A stretch of DNA of 64,000 bases from Pseudo-nitzschia pungens (Eukaryota; Bacillariophyta; Bacillariophyceae; Bacillariales; Bacillariaceae): assembly GCA_037355855.1 (NCBI GenBank), contig CM074763.1, positions 2,480,001-2,544,000 on the forward strand, given 5' to 3'. Position 1 is the first letter of the stretch. Every line of letters starts with the position of its first letter. This document shows, piece by piece, positions 30,299 to 42,601 of the stretch. The translations under genes and the position numbers were made by a program. The notes under the pieces were generated by a model. The model had not been told where the DNA came from, ran no database searches, and saw nothing but the letters and a program-made list of their open reading frames with translations.

Positions 30299-32431
30299 TT
30301 GTTGAAGCAAGAGCATTTGTTCCGAGTCCTGGTAATGATTCGTTTGTAGAAGCTGCTGCTGGTGTTGTTCGAGGCTGTAAATCTCTTGTAGGAGGTTTTG
30401 TTGTTGATGGAAGAGCTCTTCTAGTCCAAAGGTAGATTGATTTGCTTCCATTTGGGCAATCTGTTGGTCTACAAATTCCTTTTCATTGTAGAGATTCATC
30501 AAGATATCCGCCAGAGACTGTTGCTGTTGCTGCAGCAGCATTAGATCTTGTTCCTGGTTGTCGTTTGGATCCGTCATCTGTTGCTGTTCCTGCTGTTCCT
30601 GCTGTTCCTGTAGCGATTGGTGTCCGAATTGGGATTGTTGCTCCATTTCGGCAATCCTGTCAGCCATGGCTTCTTTCTCACGCTTCAGTTTTCTCATGCT
30701 CTTGGACATGGCCTTCTTTTCCTTCTCGGTCTGTTGGATCTCGGTCACAGCTCGTTTGCGGATGGATTTCGCCTTTCCTTTGGCCTTCTTGAGAAGGGCG
30801 GTCGCCTCCTTGTGGGCATCCTTCAGGCTGGAGAGCGTCTTGGTCTTCACTCGATTTTCAAAGTTGGCCAGTTTGGCAGCGCGTGCGGCAGAAATGAGGA
30901 ATTTTTCGTCCTCAAAGAGGTCGAGGCTGTTGCTCCCTCGGGGCCCCAAGCTATGGAAATCATATTCACCGTACCGCATACCGTTTGGGCCCATGAGTGA
31001 CCTTCGACTATTGCCGTGGTAACCACCGTTGTAGCTCTCTCGTGACGATCGAGATCGTACGTCGGTCATTTCAGCCGTGGACCGTGTCGCAACGGAACGG
31101 CTCGACTTTCTCCGATCTCTTCTACGACTGCCACGGTAATTGTCATCACTGTAATAGCTGCCACTCTCGTAGCTATCATCATCTCTTCGCCCTCTTCCTC
31201 CCTTCTTTTTCTTCTTGGATTTCTTGCGACTATCGTCGTCTGAATCGCTACTACCGCTTCTGCTGCTATCAGAATCCGAATCATCTCTTTTCTTCTTCTT
31301 CTTACCTTTCTTTTTCTTCTTCTTTTTGGAATCCGAGTCGTCCGAGTCGTCATCATCACTGCTATCATCGGAATCCGAATCATCCTTCTTCTTTTTCTTC
31401 TTTTTTTTGTCTTTCTTCTTCTTCTTCTTTTTGGATTTGGCATCGGAATCGTCACTATCGTCACTATCATCATCACTGCCATCCTCGTCGGAGTCATCCT
31501 TTTTCTTCTTCTTGTCCTTCTTCTTGTCTTTTTTCTTGTCGTCTTCTTTCTTATCTTTCTTCTTATCTTTCTTTTCGTTTTTGTCTTTATCTTTCTTCCC
31601 CTTCTTCTTTTTCCCCTTTTCTTCATCCTCGTCGTCGTCCGCATCAACGGCCGCCAACCGGCGCTTGCGCAAATAAAGACACACCACCAAGACAGCAATG
31701 AGGACGGCTCCTCCGGCGCCACCTCCAATGATGATCACGGATGATCCTCCTCCACCAGTGTCTTCCACTTCCTCTTCAAGCGTCCCCTCAAGATCGAAAA
31801 TTTCGCATCCTCCGTATTCGCACGACGTGTCGGTTACAAAAAACTTGGTGAGCCATCCATCCCCGTTCGTTCCAAACATGCATTTCGTGTACTCCTTCGT
31901 TTCTCTCAAACAACAACATGACTGTGTGCAGTGTAGAATGGAGTAGAGCAGTGGAGTACATTATGCGGAAATCACAAACGAAGAAACGAACAAAGAAAAA
32001 GGAAGTAATTAGCAATGCTATGAGGTTGCGAAAGTGCAGCATCAACGTTCATTCGTGCGACACATTACATGTAGTCATGATATGAACCAAAATGAAAGTG
32101 CTCGACTTCACAAGGATTCTTTTAAAAGACATGCATCCCATGCCGCCACTGTTGTTCCTTTCACCAAACCATAAAAACATCCGACTACGAGGAACAAAAC
32201 ACGCACCGCTTCCCCGTTTTCCAGCGGATAATATTTTTTACAGATGCGCCAATTCGCCTCCACGCAAAATTCCGAATCGTTGGGACTCGCAAAGGCCAGG
32301 GAAGAACGAAAAAAATTTTCCGCCTGTGTCGGATAGGTATCTTTAAAGGATCCCGGATCGAAACAGGTCTTGCAAGCTTCGTCGCCCTGTACGCATGTGT
32401 CTGCGGCTGTCAGTTCGGCGCTGCAAGACAT
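29564..32431 (-). CDS. Single-span membrane protein: Cys-rich ectodomain, Lys/Asp/Ser repeats, poly-Gln
   Basis: Two exons inferred: 32431-32207 and 31921-29564, with a phase-0 GT-AG intron of 285 bp, giving 860 residues. The outer part (1-135) is Cys-rich (CVQGDEACKTC at 13-23, then SCCCLRETKEYTKC at the splice) and ends in a Gly-rich linker. A membrane span lies at about 136-159 (SVIIIGGGAGGAVLIAVLVV), followed by RKRR. The inner part has about 160 residues of Lys blocks alternating with DSDDSSD blocks, then a coiled region (AARAAKLANFENRVKTKTL onward), Gln-rich runs (30270-30310) and an RS-rich tail. The Asp/Ser blocks are likely kinase CK2 sites. No signal peptide is encoded at the chosen start; a hydrophobic stretch lies just upstream in another frame (see findings). 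Function unknown. Confidence 0.65.
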
Positions 32432-34415
32432 TTGGTTGTCGTTGTTGTTGTGTTGTTATTGCCAACGATAGTTTTTTTGTTTTTCCTATTGCTATTTTCA
32501 TGTATTGTCACGTCTGTTATTGTAGCTTGTTGTGTTGGTGACACGATGACGACAAGTAGAGAAAGTGCAATAGGGGTCAGAACGAAATGACGATCTGATG
32601 TCCTTGACAATCTTGTCGTTGATAGTAGGAAAGAAGAATTTTACAGGCCTGTGTTGTTTTCAGTTCGAAAGCAACTGCTCTTGTTGCAGTTATTACTGTA
32701 TTCGCGGGTTCCCGAAAGAACTAAAGAAGCATAGAGCGTACGGGCAGACAATCTGTATGCTGGTGTTATTACTATTTGCTCGGCGTCTGCGGTGCCGGTG
32801 GGGAGTATATTTCTCGTAGTCGTAGCACCGACGAATGAGAAGCAGTTACAGCAAGTTTGGTTCGGTTCCACGCTCTAATCCATAGTGAGCTTGTGATACG
32901 CCTGTTGCGTGCGATTGTCAGTATGGCACAAAATTGATTCTCAATTGAGCACTCTACTATTCAACAATGTTGTAGGTAGACTTTTCAACAATCAAAAACG
33001 TTAACCAATCATTGAAGTGACGAAGACCGAATCACAACAATGATGACCAGGTAACATTAATTCGGTAAATTTTGTGTGACTCAATAATAAGCCCAAGATC
33101 AAAAGAATAATATCATGACACTTTGGTCATATTTTGTGTGATTCCATTGACTGACTCGGCAAACCAGATCTTAGGTGCGGGACTGAATCCGTACCGTAGG
33201 ACATCCACAACATTACGGTATTGATGTACTACGTATTTTTTTTGCATCGGTAAGTTACTCACGAGTAACTTACCTTACAGCACGACAAATGTGCGCGGCT
33301 CGAATGAATCCGATGAAAATTGATGGCAAGAATAGATCACGGAATGTACCGTACTCTCAAGGTAAGCCTTAGTAGGTAAGCTTACGTAAACCTTCCTCGA
33401 TAATAGTTGTACCGGTACTTGTACACGGTAGAGTCAATGTTCGACTCCTACTACGTAAAATTGTTTAGTACCGTACCATACCGCACTAAGATTAGCCATC
33501 AAGACCTCATCTCAAGATTACACACCCGTACGGTAACCTTACCGTGTTGGAAATCTTAATCTTACCTCTGGAAACACGAATCAAACAACGTTGTCTTCAC
33601 AACGCCTAAAAAATGGGATGCAATAATACGATCGTCCAAAAACCTGAAAATCTCGATCATATTGTTTCGCTGAATATCAATACTGGTTCTGGTACTTTCC
33701 GAATACGAAAAATCAATCCCCACAAGGTGAGGTAGGAGATGTGCATCGGTTCAATAGTTCTCTATCGCCACCAAACAGTATCATATCAGCGAGATCGCGT
33801 ATTCGGATCAGTCTTCGGCTTGCTGTGGAATAGGAAGAAACAAGAAACACTAAAATTTTGGTGGGACTTGATTTTTTGTTGATGGTACGTACTTGTACTC
33901 TTACAAGTTCTAGCCTTTGTTTATCTCTCATATCAGTGTTATTGAAATTTGATCTCTTTCCATCGCAGACTGGAACTATATTTTATTGTCGGTACGTTGT
34001 TGATGAAGTAGCTGTAATGAAACTCACAATTATTTCAATATTGCTTACCAGACAAAATATCCAGGTAATGTCCAATCCGGTGCAACTGTGACATGGTCGA
34101 CAAAGTTCGGTGGGAGTGATAAACGTTCTCAAACTGTTGACCGACCAGGGTTTTCATTCGTTGGAATGCGGCCAAACATAGTTGTGCATAAATATTTCGG
34201 TTGGTTTGTACCTGGATTGCGGTTTTATGAATTCCGTACTCTCTCACCACCCTATTACTTCTAATCATCTTTTTTTTGCAACCGAAGCTCACTTGCAGTC
34301 AAGCGGTACAACGATTGAAAAAAAACATTAATCTTTCCTATCGATTGCCGTCACGATAAACACGGAGGCAAGAGGAGTTGAACAGCATCAAAATTTTGGA
34401 ACGTGGACATACGGA
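32432..34415. other. Intergenic, possible missing 5' exon of the membrane protein
   Basis: About 2 kb. 32480-32600 encodes a signal-peptide-like stretch on the minus strand without an ATG. Beyond that I see only GTAAGGTTAC and TACCGGTAC words (33230-33560) and no gene. Confidence 0.4.
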
Positions 34416-34862
34416 ATGCTTCATCTATTCAAACTTTGTTTCAGTACTAACAAAAGGGCAACCTCGCAATCGTCGCCATTGCTCCCGGTACCTCCACCAG
34501 TCATCACCAAAGTCACAGCAGGTGCGAACACACCCGACAACTGCAGCCCCACCAGTGAAAGAATCGTCCAGTTGATTCTGGAAGATGCCTCTCGGACCTT
34601 GGAACAAGAAAAAGCGAAGTTTCTGGATGGCACTCACCCTCAGCTGGACAAGATCGTCCGCATACACCGCGAAAAGCGCGTCCGGGACGAGGTATGTTTG
34701 GTGTGCCTGGAAGGTAACAATTGTTCTGGAAAGGGACAGTCGGTCGAAATGTTTTCGGCCTGTTGCGGGCAGGCTTATCATATAAGTTGTTATCTGCAAC
34801 TGCTGCAGTCGTCTCGCGAATGCGGCGTCTGCCGGACGACTTTGCCCAGTCGATGGGAATAA
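34416..34862 (+). CDS. RING-like zinc finger protein
   Basis: 148 residues. The C-terminal half holds a zinc-binding pattern: CLVC at 94-97, C116-C117, HISC with His122 and Cys125, and CGVC at 136-139, which fits a RING or RING-like fold. The preceding part (45-90) is a charged helix (ERIVQLILEDASRTLEQEKAKF). The N-terminus LHLFKLCFSTNKRATSQSS could be a short mitochondrial-type presequence or simply disordered. If it is a true RING, an E3 ubiquitin ligase role follows from the family. Spacing between the second and third ligand pairs is not canonical, so I keep RING-like. The coding frame is intact and the ATG is good. Confidence 0.6.
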   Translation: MLHLFKLCFSTNKRATSQSSPLLPVPPPVITKVTAGANTPDNCSPTSERIVQLILEDASRTLEQEKAKFLDGTHPQLDKIVRIHREKRVRDEVCLVCLEGNNCSGKGQSVEMFSACCGQAYHISCYLQLLQSSRECGVCRTTLPSRWE

Positions 34863-35716
34863 ATTGGCTCTATTACACCAAATCGAGCAATGGGCAAAAT
34901 TGAGTTCTGTGACAGGTGGCAAGCAAAACAGTCGCACAAGAGAAGGATGGTCCTGACCGGCACAAAGATTTGATGATTTCCGACTTGTGGCATTTCCCCA
35001 ACAGCGATGCTCATACCGTGATGGGATAAACAGGTATTCCGCCCGCTGGTGCATCACTAGGATGAGGCTATTTGCAGACAACAAAGATCACTAGGAAGGA
35101 AGATTGTGGGGAAAAATAGTACCAATGGCGATAAGTCAAAATCATTGCATGTGGGTGCAAACAGTGGATGCATGTGGTGACCATACTAGTATCGATTGTG
35201 GTTGATCCATAAGCGATGTCTCCTAAACCTCACCCGCGGTCAAACACATTCATTAGAGAGAACATCTATCGGTACTACTACTACTACTAGTACTAGTAGT
35301 AGTAGTAGCTGAGCAGCTGCTTTCTCGCCAAGAGGATCGAACGAATATTATTTCTAGTAGTACTACTGCTGCACAGGCTGCTGCAAAAGCAGCAAGATAT
35401 TATAGTAATAGTACCGTATCATGGAATATTCAAGAATGGAGCATACTACTACATCGGCAGCTATCGATTTCTACTAGTAGATCGCTTGAGCGGTCAACCT
35501 ACTGCAATATTATTTCAATTTCCGACAAAAAGAGGAGGAGCGTTACTAGTACTAGTATTAGTAGCACGAAGTAATCTTACTACTAGTAGCTCATTAAAAA
35601 AAAAATTGTTTCGCCCATCTACTTGTACTTTTTGCATCACGGCGATCAAAGGATCTCACCCTCCCAATCACGCACCGAACGGTACTAATGAATGACTCTG
35701 TGTGTTTCTGGTTCTT
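34863..35716. other. Intergenic with CTA/TAG-rich palindromic runs
   Basis: No gene. 35275-35310 is a palindromic run of ACTACTACTAGTAGTAG words, repeated less perfectly near 35355, 35475 and 35550. Confidence 0.5.
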
Positions 35717-36760
35717 GGAACGCAAATACGACAATCGAAGTCGAAGGGAACGCAGATAAGGTAACCTTACTCGTATTTCGAGTTGGAATTCTTTGATCGG
35801 TATGATAAAACCAAAACAGGGATGAATTCGGTACGCAAATCTGGTAATCAAAACAGATGATATTTTCGTCGGTATTCACATATTCAGTAACTAATTATTA
35901 TTTTAATAATGCTCGTCAGGATTTAACAGTATTAAGGCAATATTGCGTGCACCTGGAGATGCACGGTGCACTAACATGCAAGATAACATGGACGGTAACA
36001 TGCAAAATAACATGCACGATAATGTACTGTAACAAAAAATACCTTAAGTAACGATTTCAGACTATCAACGGTAAATATCAATCACCGTATTAAATTTTCA
36101 ATACACATTAGAACATTTAATATGGAGATTCAATTTAACACGGTGGACCCAAGTTATTAGTTAATTTTTTAACATGTAGATTCAAAAATCTTCTGTACCC
36201 GGCTGACCGGTTAACCTGTTACAACCCAGTCGGTCGACCGGAGACAACCCGGTACAAACGGGTTGTACCGGATTGGCCGGGTTGTATGATCGGGTCAACA
36301 AGGTTGTACCGGTATGATCATGTCAACCGGGTACCCGGTCGGCCCAGTACAGAAGATTTTTGAATCTACGTGTTAAATTGTACTACGTACTAATTGTACT
36401 CATGCCGGGTTGTTCCCGTACGAGGACATACCCGGTCGGCCCGCCCAGTACAGAAGATTTTTGAATTTACGTGTTAAATTTTTAACTATTAACCTGGTTG
36501 ACCGTGTTAAATTGAATCTCCATCTTAAATGTTCTAATGTGTATTGAAAATTTAATACGGTGATAGATATTTACCGTTGATAGTTAAGGTTTACCGTGCA
36601 CCGTTTGTGTTTTTCTCCCGGTGCACGCAATATTGCCCTACTGTTAAACACTGTCGAGCACATGGTGGGAAGTAATTATCATCTGTTTTGATTACCAGAT
36701 TTGCACTAAGGTTTTCCCTATCTGCGTTCCCTTCGACTTCGATTGTCGTATCTGCGTTCC
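35717..36760. mobile_element. 1.04 kb foldback element with arms over 400 bp
   Basis: The left end (GGAACGCAAATACGACAATC at 35717) is the reverse complement of the right end (36760). Inner blocks also pair across the element: AATCAAAACAGATGATA (35848) with its complement near 36678, GCAATATTGCGTGCACC (35937) with GGTGCACGCAATATTGC (36621), ACGGTGATAGATATTTACC (36557) with the left copy near 36070, and AATCTTCTGTAC (36187) with GTACAGAAGATT (36347 and 36447). The centre (36200-36440) is CCGG-rich and contains a second direct copy of the CAGTACAGAAGATTTTTGAA block. No protein is encoded. It is a foldback or long-TIR non-autonomous element. Confidence 0.8.
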
Positions 36761-37301
36761 AGGCTCCGTGTGTTTCTTTTCGAATTATTGTCTTCCTACC
36801 TTCCTACCTAAGATTACCGGTATGTCCTTATGTGGAACCAAAGAGATATACGTAGTAGGTAATAGGTACGTACATACTGGAAGACTCAGTCTCAGTCACG
36901 AATACTTTTTGTTCCTTCATTCACATTTTACATTCTGATTGGTTGGAAAGGTGAACGTGACAAAAGTGCGTTGCGCGAATTCGGAATTTCCTCTAAGCAA
37001 CAACGGAAACTGATTGGTAGAGATGACGTCATGAGAATCCCGGGAGCAAGATTGAAAACCAGAAATCTAAGTCAGGATCAAAAACACCACTTTCACCACC
37101 ACCTTCCACTTTGGTCATCACCTTTTCCAAGAAAAAAAGTATTACCAGTAAACCTTACTCGTATCAATTCGAACGGATCTTTGGTTGATCAAAATCGATT
37201 CGCTACGGACACACAAGTATTTGATTGGAAAGTAAAACTCCAAGCAAGGATTTGACTAGTTCCAGCCTTGAAACAAAAATAGAAAAATCTGCTGCAAAAG
37301 A
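36761..37301. other. Upstream region of the T-protein gene
   Basis: 541 bp with no supported gene; an open frame at 36971-37255 has no domain. It presumably holds the promoter of the gene starting at 37302, but I cannot identify a core element. Confidence 0.4.
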
Positions 37302-39006
37302 ATGAGCCTCTTGCAATGCTCCCTTCGAAGATCGGTCTCTGCCGCCGCGGCATCGTCGATTCGATTGACCAAAAGTGGGACAGCCATTACGCGACGATCC
37401 CTTGCAGCTGCTGCTTCCTCCGATGAGCCTCTTCGTAAAACATCCCTACACCAATGGCATATAGATTTAGGCGGTGACATGGTACCCTTCGCGGGATATG
37501 AACTCCCCGTACTCTACAAAGGAGAGAAGGCTCCCAACGGTGGAGTTATGAAGGAGCACTTGTGGTGCCGTTCCGAGGGAAAGGCTTCTCTGTTTGACGT
37601 GTCGCACATGGGTCAGGTGCGTTCGTTATTTGCGATATTGTTGGATCAGATGGTTGCTTTGCTCTTGATGGAGAAATCAGTGGAAAATGGATTATGCTTT
37701 CGAATGGATGCGTCATTCAATGGGTTGCAGAAAATCGAGTTGGAAACGGAAAACAGAATCGACGACACGCACTTGAGGCTCTACGACTTGTCCTGTGAAC
37801 AGTGAAGTGAAAGGACCAGGTCAATTCTGACTCGATTTTTCTGGAATGGTAACTCATAGTCGTTTCTGCGCCTTGTCTCTTTTCTTAATCCTCTTCGATG
37901 GCATTTCTATAAAAAACAATCATGACGCGCCTATGATTGTGCGTGATTCTTGTACTCAAATTGAATCCTGAATCGTGCTACACACTGCATCATTATTTTC
38001 TATTTCACTGGCTTGCCTTACGCATCGTCAGATTCGTTGGCACGGAGCCGACAGAGCCAAATTTCTCGAAAGAGTAGTCGTCGGTGACATTCAGGGTCTG
38101 GAGGATGGTCACGGTCTCTTGAGTTTGATCACTAACGAAAAAGGTGGAATCATGGACGACACCGTCATCACCAACGCTGGTGACTTTGTGTACATGGTTG
38201 TCAACGGGGCCACCAAGTTTGGTGACATGGCACACTTTCAGGAACAACTCGATCGGTTTGAAGGAGACGTGACGATGGAGTATCTCGAGGATACCATGCA
38301 ACTTCTGGCCCTCCAGGGACCTGGAGCTGCTGCCGCAGTAGCCAAAATTTTGCCTGCCGACTTTGATTTGACATCAATGGCCTTCATGACGGGAGTGGAC
38401 GTGACATTGGACGGAGGCATTGAGGGTTGCCGGATCACTCGCTGTGGGTACACCGGTGAAGATGGGTTTGAGATTGCTGTCCCAGCCGAGCACACTGAGG
38501 CAATCGCCTCCCGCTTGATAGAAGACCCTTCCGTTAATCCAACCGGATTGGGAGCACGTGATTCCCTCCGATTGGAGGCCGGTTTGTGTCTCTACGGAAA
38601 TGATCTGGATGAGAACACCAATCCCGTCGAGGGTGCGCTGGCCTGGACTCTCGGTAGACCAGGAAGCCGAAGGCGAACGGAGCAGGGATTCTGTGGAGCC
38701 GAACAATTCTTGACGCCGGAGGGCAAGCTCCGCAAGCAAGCTCGTAAAAGGATCGGAATCATCGGTATGAAGGCACCAGCCCGTGAGGGGACAGAGATTT
38801 ACGACTCCGAAGATAACCTAGTAGGCGCGGTCACAAGCGGAACCTATAGTCCCTGCCTGAAAAAGCCCATTGCCATGGGATACGTCGAGTCTGGTCTCGC
38901 CAAAACTGGAACTCCTCTACAAATCAAGATTCGGAACAAGATGCAGGTAGCCGAAGTGACCAAAATGCCATTTGTCGAGTCACGATACTACCGCGTTCCG
39001 GAATAA
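37302..39006 (+). CDS. gcvT: Aminomethyltransferase, glycine cleavage T-protein
   Basis: Transfers the methylene group from aminomethyl-lipoyl H-protein to tetrahydrofolate and releases ammonia, in the mitochondrial glycine cleavage system. Exons 37302-37616 and 38032-39006 (phase-0 GT-AG intron of 415 bp) give 429 residues, the family norm with a presequence. Residues 1-40 are Arg/Ser/Ala-rich without acids, typical of mitochondrial import. Conserved blocks: SLFDVSHMGQ at the splice, KGGIMDD (142-148, folate-site Asp), RCGYTGEDGFEI (242-253), GLGARDSLRLEAGLCLYGND (277-296) and the C-terminal GAVTSGTYSPCLKKPIAMGY (369-388). In photosynthetic cells the system handles photorespiratory glycine. 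Confidence 0.95.
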
Positions 39007-40334
39007 TTCTGGAAATCGCTAGGGATCGTCATCAGTGAAGTAAGCGGAATATGCGGTTTATACACCCAATGAACCACCGTCAGAGCCGATACAGAGTATT
39101 CTTTTGCAGAACGAAGGCGGTGGCAATGAATGCAATCATCCAAAATGCGTAGCAAATTGCAGGTAGTAAGGGGACTCTTGAACGCGACGGAACCGATGAA
39201 ATGAGCAGCGCTCATCAAAAAGTTTCCTACTGTGCGTTGATCAATGGTTACGTGTACAGTAATTTGAAATTTTTGTCGACAGTTCGACATTCAGACTAAT
39301 CAATAGCATAAGAGCAAATCGTTTTCAAGGTTTGCCCCGACCGAGAGAATCGTTGTCGGCAGATCAGTTAGAAGAAGTGCATACAAACAATATAGAGTGC
39401 AATAACGTGCAGTGCTTCTCTGCAATTTTGATATCGTCCACAATTCAGACATTCGAGAAAAGTGGCCATTTACTGCTGGCTGCATCGTACCGCTGGCGTT
39501 CTAATGGATCTCGCAAGTACGGAGCCGACTCCAATGTTGGCAAGCCCTCTACTATTTCATATTTTTCATTGTTGCACAGTGCTCCCGAGTTCAATAGCGA
39601 ACGGTGGCACTGTCGGCTACTTGTATGTGTGGTTATGTGATAAATGTTTTTGCCACATCCTGGTCTTCCCCCTCATCCACAATTCTTTTAAAACATCCTC
39701 ATTCCATAATTCCCCTTGCTTCACTTGTTTTCTTTCTGATTCTTGTTGCAGACACAGTGGCAAAGTCTCATCTTTTTATTTCTTGCTCTCGGTAGTGTTT
39801 CATATCTTGAAGTGGCACAGTGCAGTACACAATATTGGAATTCTCTGATAAGTTTCACAAATCATCAGATTAGAGTGAGAAAATAGAATTTATTAGGAAT
39901 TACATTCCATTTAGTACTGCAATCCAATACTGGTACTACCTGTCTACTGAAACAATATGATTCTGACATCAAGAGGGCAACAATATTGAAACTAGATCAA
40001 GCAGCAACACTGTTGAAGACAGATGTGAGTTCCCCCTTTGATTGTTATTGGGATTTTTATTGTCTTCTCATCATTCAGTACCAATGATCCCCTGAATCAC
40101 CAGTGTGGAAAAAAATGTTGCTGGTCCACAGTATCGATACTAGCACTGGTTGCCTATCAGCAGCCAAGACACATGAGAACAAGAGATCTACTAGTGGGGG
40201 TACTATTCCTTTCACAAGTACAAGGTAGTCAGACTTTTTTTACCATACCATTCACTAGGTAATGAAACATATACTACAATTGCATATTTTCTCAATACTG
40301 GTAGTAGCCTTGATGGAGCTGCTCCCCTGAAACA
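39007..40334. other. Gene-free stretch after the T-protein gene
   Basis: No ORF above about 128 codons and none with a domain. AT-rich; I see no clear repeat boundaries apart from the element copy that follows. Confidence 0.45.
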
Positions 40335-40810
40335 GATTTTGAATTTGTAGCAAAATAATATGTGAATATTGTATCTAGACCAAATTTTTAACAAGCATTC
40401 TCAATATGTTACTGATTTTCAGTCTAGATGGATGGAAGTTACAGCAATTTTGATTGATGGATGGTCGCAATTTTGGCTCCAAGTGGAAGCTTTTATGTTG
40501 ACAGATGGACAGCCTGATTTTGTGTGGTATGTTCCAGGTGGAAGGCTTAGATCACTAGTATTTTGAATTAGCAATATCAGACAGCAGAGGGACATAAACT
40601 GAAAAGGTAATTACTACTTCGTACAATTTGAAAGTTAGAGATTGATTGGAAGTGTAGCTGGTAAGTTGGTTTACACACTTTTGCTAGTGAAATGCAGTAA
40701 ATTATGAGAAGAAAAAAAGGGATTTTTTTTTATTTTGACCACACATGGATGGAATAAATTCATGATTTATCGGTTGCATTAGTGACGCACCCCTCCTTTC
40801 TATGACCCCT
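40335..40810. mobile_element. 5'-truncated copy of the hAT-type MITE found at 56297-57029
   Basis: Runs of near-identity to the element at 56297: TGAATATTGTATCTAG, TCTAGATGGATGGAAG, CCAAGTGGAAGCTTTTA, TTCCAGGTGGAAGGC, GCAATATCAGACAGCAGA and GCAGTAAATTATGAGAAGAA, in the same order. Its right end (GCACCCCTCCTTTCTATGACCCCT) is a diverged form of the TIR. The matching left TIR is not seen, so this copy is truncated or decayed. Confidence 0.7.
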
Positions 40811-42028
40811 ACCGGTAAGATTTGCCATACGGTAAGGTTACAGTAAGGCTTACGTATTGACACCGAAACGTATCATCTTATCCTATCGTAACTTACTAAT
40901 CATACCAGTTTCAACGGACGTGCCAATAGCAACTACAACAACATGTGACTTACTGCCTACAACAGTACCTTACGACTATCCACCTCTACGGTACCGTTCT
41001 GTGTTGTACGTACCATCGCCGGGAATGACACCTCGAGAACTTCCTCCTCTTCATCAACCTTCTCATCAAAAGGGATTTTGAAAAAAAATTAGAGGGACGA
41101 GTAAGATTTTAAAGTTACATGTAAAAAATAAATACTACTACTACTACGTACTACTACTTCGTGAATGAACGATAACTAAGGAGCAATGCTACGTAATACG
41201 GAGTACGGGTAACGTAAGTTTTTACTGGTACTACGTAGTAAAACAAAATTGCGCAAACACGTGTAGGGACGTCAACCACCTTTCGGTGCGTTACGAAATG
41301 GTTATGTTATGCAGTGACGCATTTTTTCTCAATCAAAATCAAAAAACGGGAACGCCCAACATCGGTTGGTTCCCTTGAAGTCGCAGGAAGACGAAGATCC
41401 CTTGAATGTTGAGCGACAGATCTGACGGTAGGGCTTTGATAGATTTAAATTACGACAACGCCACGCATTGCCAAAGACATCTGACCTACTTCACCCATCA
41501 TCCAATAATAATGTAGAAATGCCGTTTTAAATCGGAGAGGATTTCCATCTGTGACTCTTCAACCAATCAAAGCTCGTTTTGTTCCAGGAACACGAGTGGA
41601 ATGAGACCCGAAGCGCAAATTCTTACGGAAGTTTGTTTTCGGGTGTACGTTGCCATGCGATTGTTCGACCCATCTTCGCACGTAAATGACAGACCTTGCG
41701 AACCCGCCCGAGGAAGACAAGTTTTGAAAGTACAAGTTCAAGCATTGAAATTAATTAAGATCCCGTGCGTTCGTGGTGCCCACGTTCGACAGAGAACTTA
41801 GTCTTCTATGTGCGCTTGCGAGTGCGCCGATCGATACCTCTACTTCTGTGGGTAGCACTTTCAATCGCTGGGACACCGTCTTCTGATGCTTGTGATACTA
41901 AAACATCACACACACTCTGTTGCACCTGCATACATGTACATTCAACTTGTTGTCATTACAATCATTCATTAACAATACGGTACCACTGGCACACTTTAAC
42001 AACGTTGGATCATTAGCTTACGCCTATC
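40811..42028. other. Intergenic, no supported gene
   Basis: Contains GTAAGGTTAC, TACTACGTA and GTACTTCGT-type words at 40815-41240. No ORF with ATG and domain. Confidence 0.45.
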
Positions 42029-42601
42029 ATGCATACAGCGCCACAAATTCCACTTGCTTTCTGTAGCCACAACTATAACAAGTCGGCAACGATACCGGGG
42101 TCGGCAGCAACCGCATTACGCCATCATCCACACCATCATCAAAGTAAAGAAGCAGCACACAGAAGGAATATGATGCGAAAGCGATCGTCAATGATTGCAG
42201 GATCCAGCAATAAATCTGGAGTGTGCTCACAACGTTCCTCGATCAAACAAAATCACCGCCGATCACTCCGATACACGAGGACTCTAGACATTATTCTCGA
42301 AGAAGCACAGCAACTTCCAAAAAATTCCTGTGCTTCTGCACAACAGAGTGTTCGTACTCATTCTCACAGCGAACACCAGGGCCGTCCCTCGTGTGACAGT
42401 CCAACCACGACAGTTATGACGACAGACTATTGGCATTCCACCAGAAGTTTGAAAAAGAGCGCCACCACCATCTCTCTTGATAGTCTCCTATCAGAGGAAG
42501 ACAACGACAACAACAGTAGACAAATCCACACCTCAGGTTCGGGTTCGTTCTTTGAGGATGAAGATGACTACGATAATTTCTTGGACGACTGGGATCTGTG
42601 A
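42029..42601 (+). CDS. Small disordered protein, unknown
   Basis: 190 residues, His/Ser/Arg-rich, then an acidic C-terminus FFEDEDDYDNFLDDWDL. A short helix-forming segment TRTLDIILEEAQQLP lies near residues 83-97, and SATTISLDSLLSEEDND near 144-160 resembles a short interaction motif. No domain or signal peptide. The acidic, Trp-containing last residues could be a binding peptide. Support is only the intact frame, ATG and non-random composition, so a chance ORF is possible. Confidence 0.45.
   Translation: MHTAPQIPLAFCSHNYNKSATIPGSAATALRHHPHHHQSKEAAHRRNMMRKRSSMIAGSSNKSGVCSQRSSIKQNHRRSLRYTRTLDIILEEAQQLPKNSCASAQQSVRTHSHSEHQGRPSCDSPTTTVMTTDYWHSTRSLKKSATTISLDSLLSEEDNDNNSRQIHTSGSGSFFEDEDDYDNFLDDWDL

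Noticed and set aside
30997..31701. Plus-strand Ser/His/Tyr-rich and Phe/Ser-rich frames
   Set aside because: Antisense shadows of the Lys/Asp/Ser blocks in the membrane protein; the low complexity keeps all frames open.
40857..41081. 74-codon Pro/Thr-rich frame
   Set aside because: Short, no domain, and built from TACGGTAC-type intergenic words.
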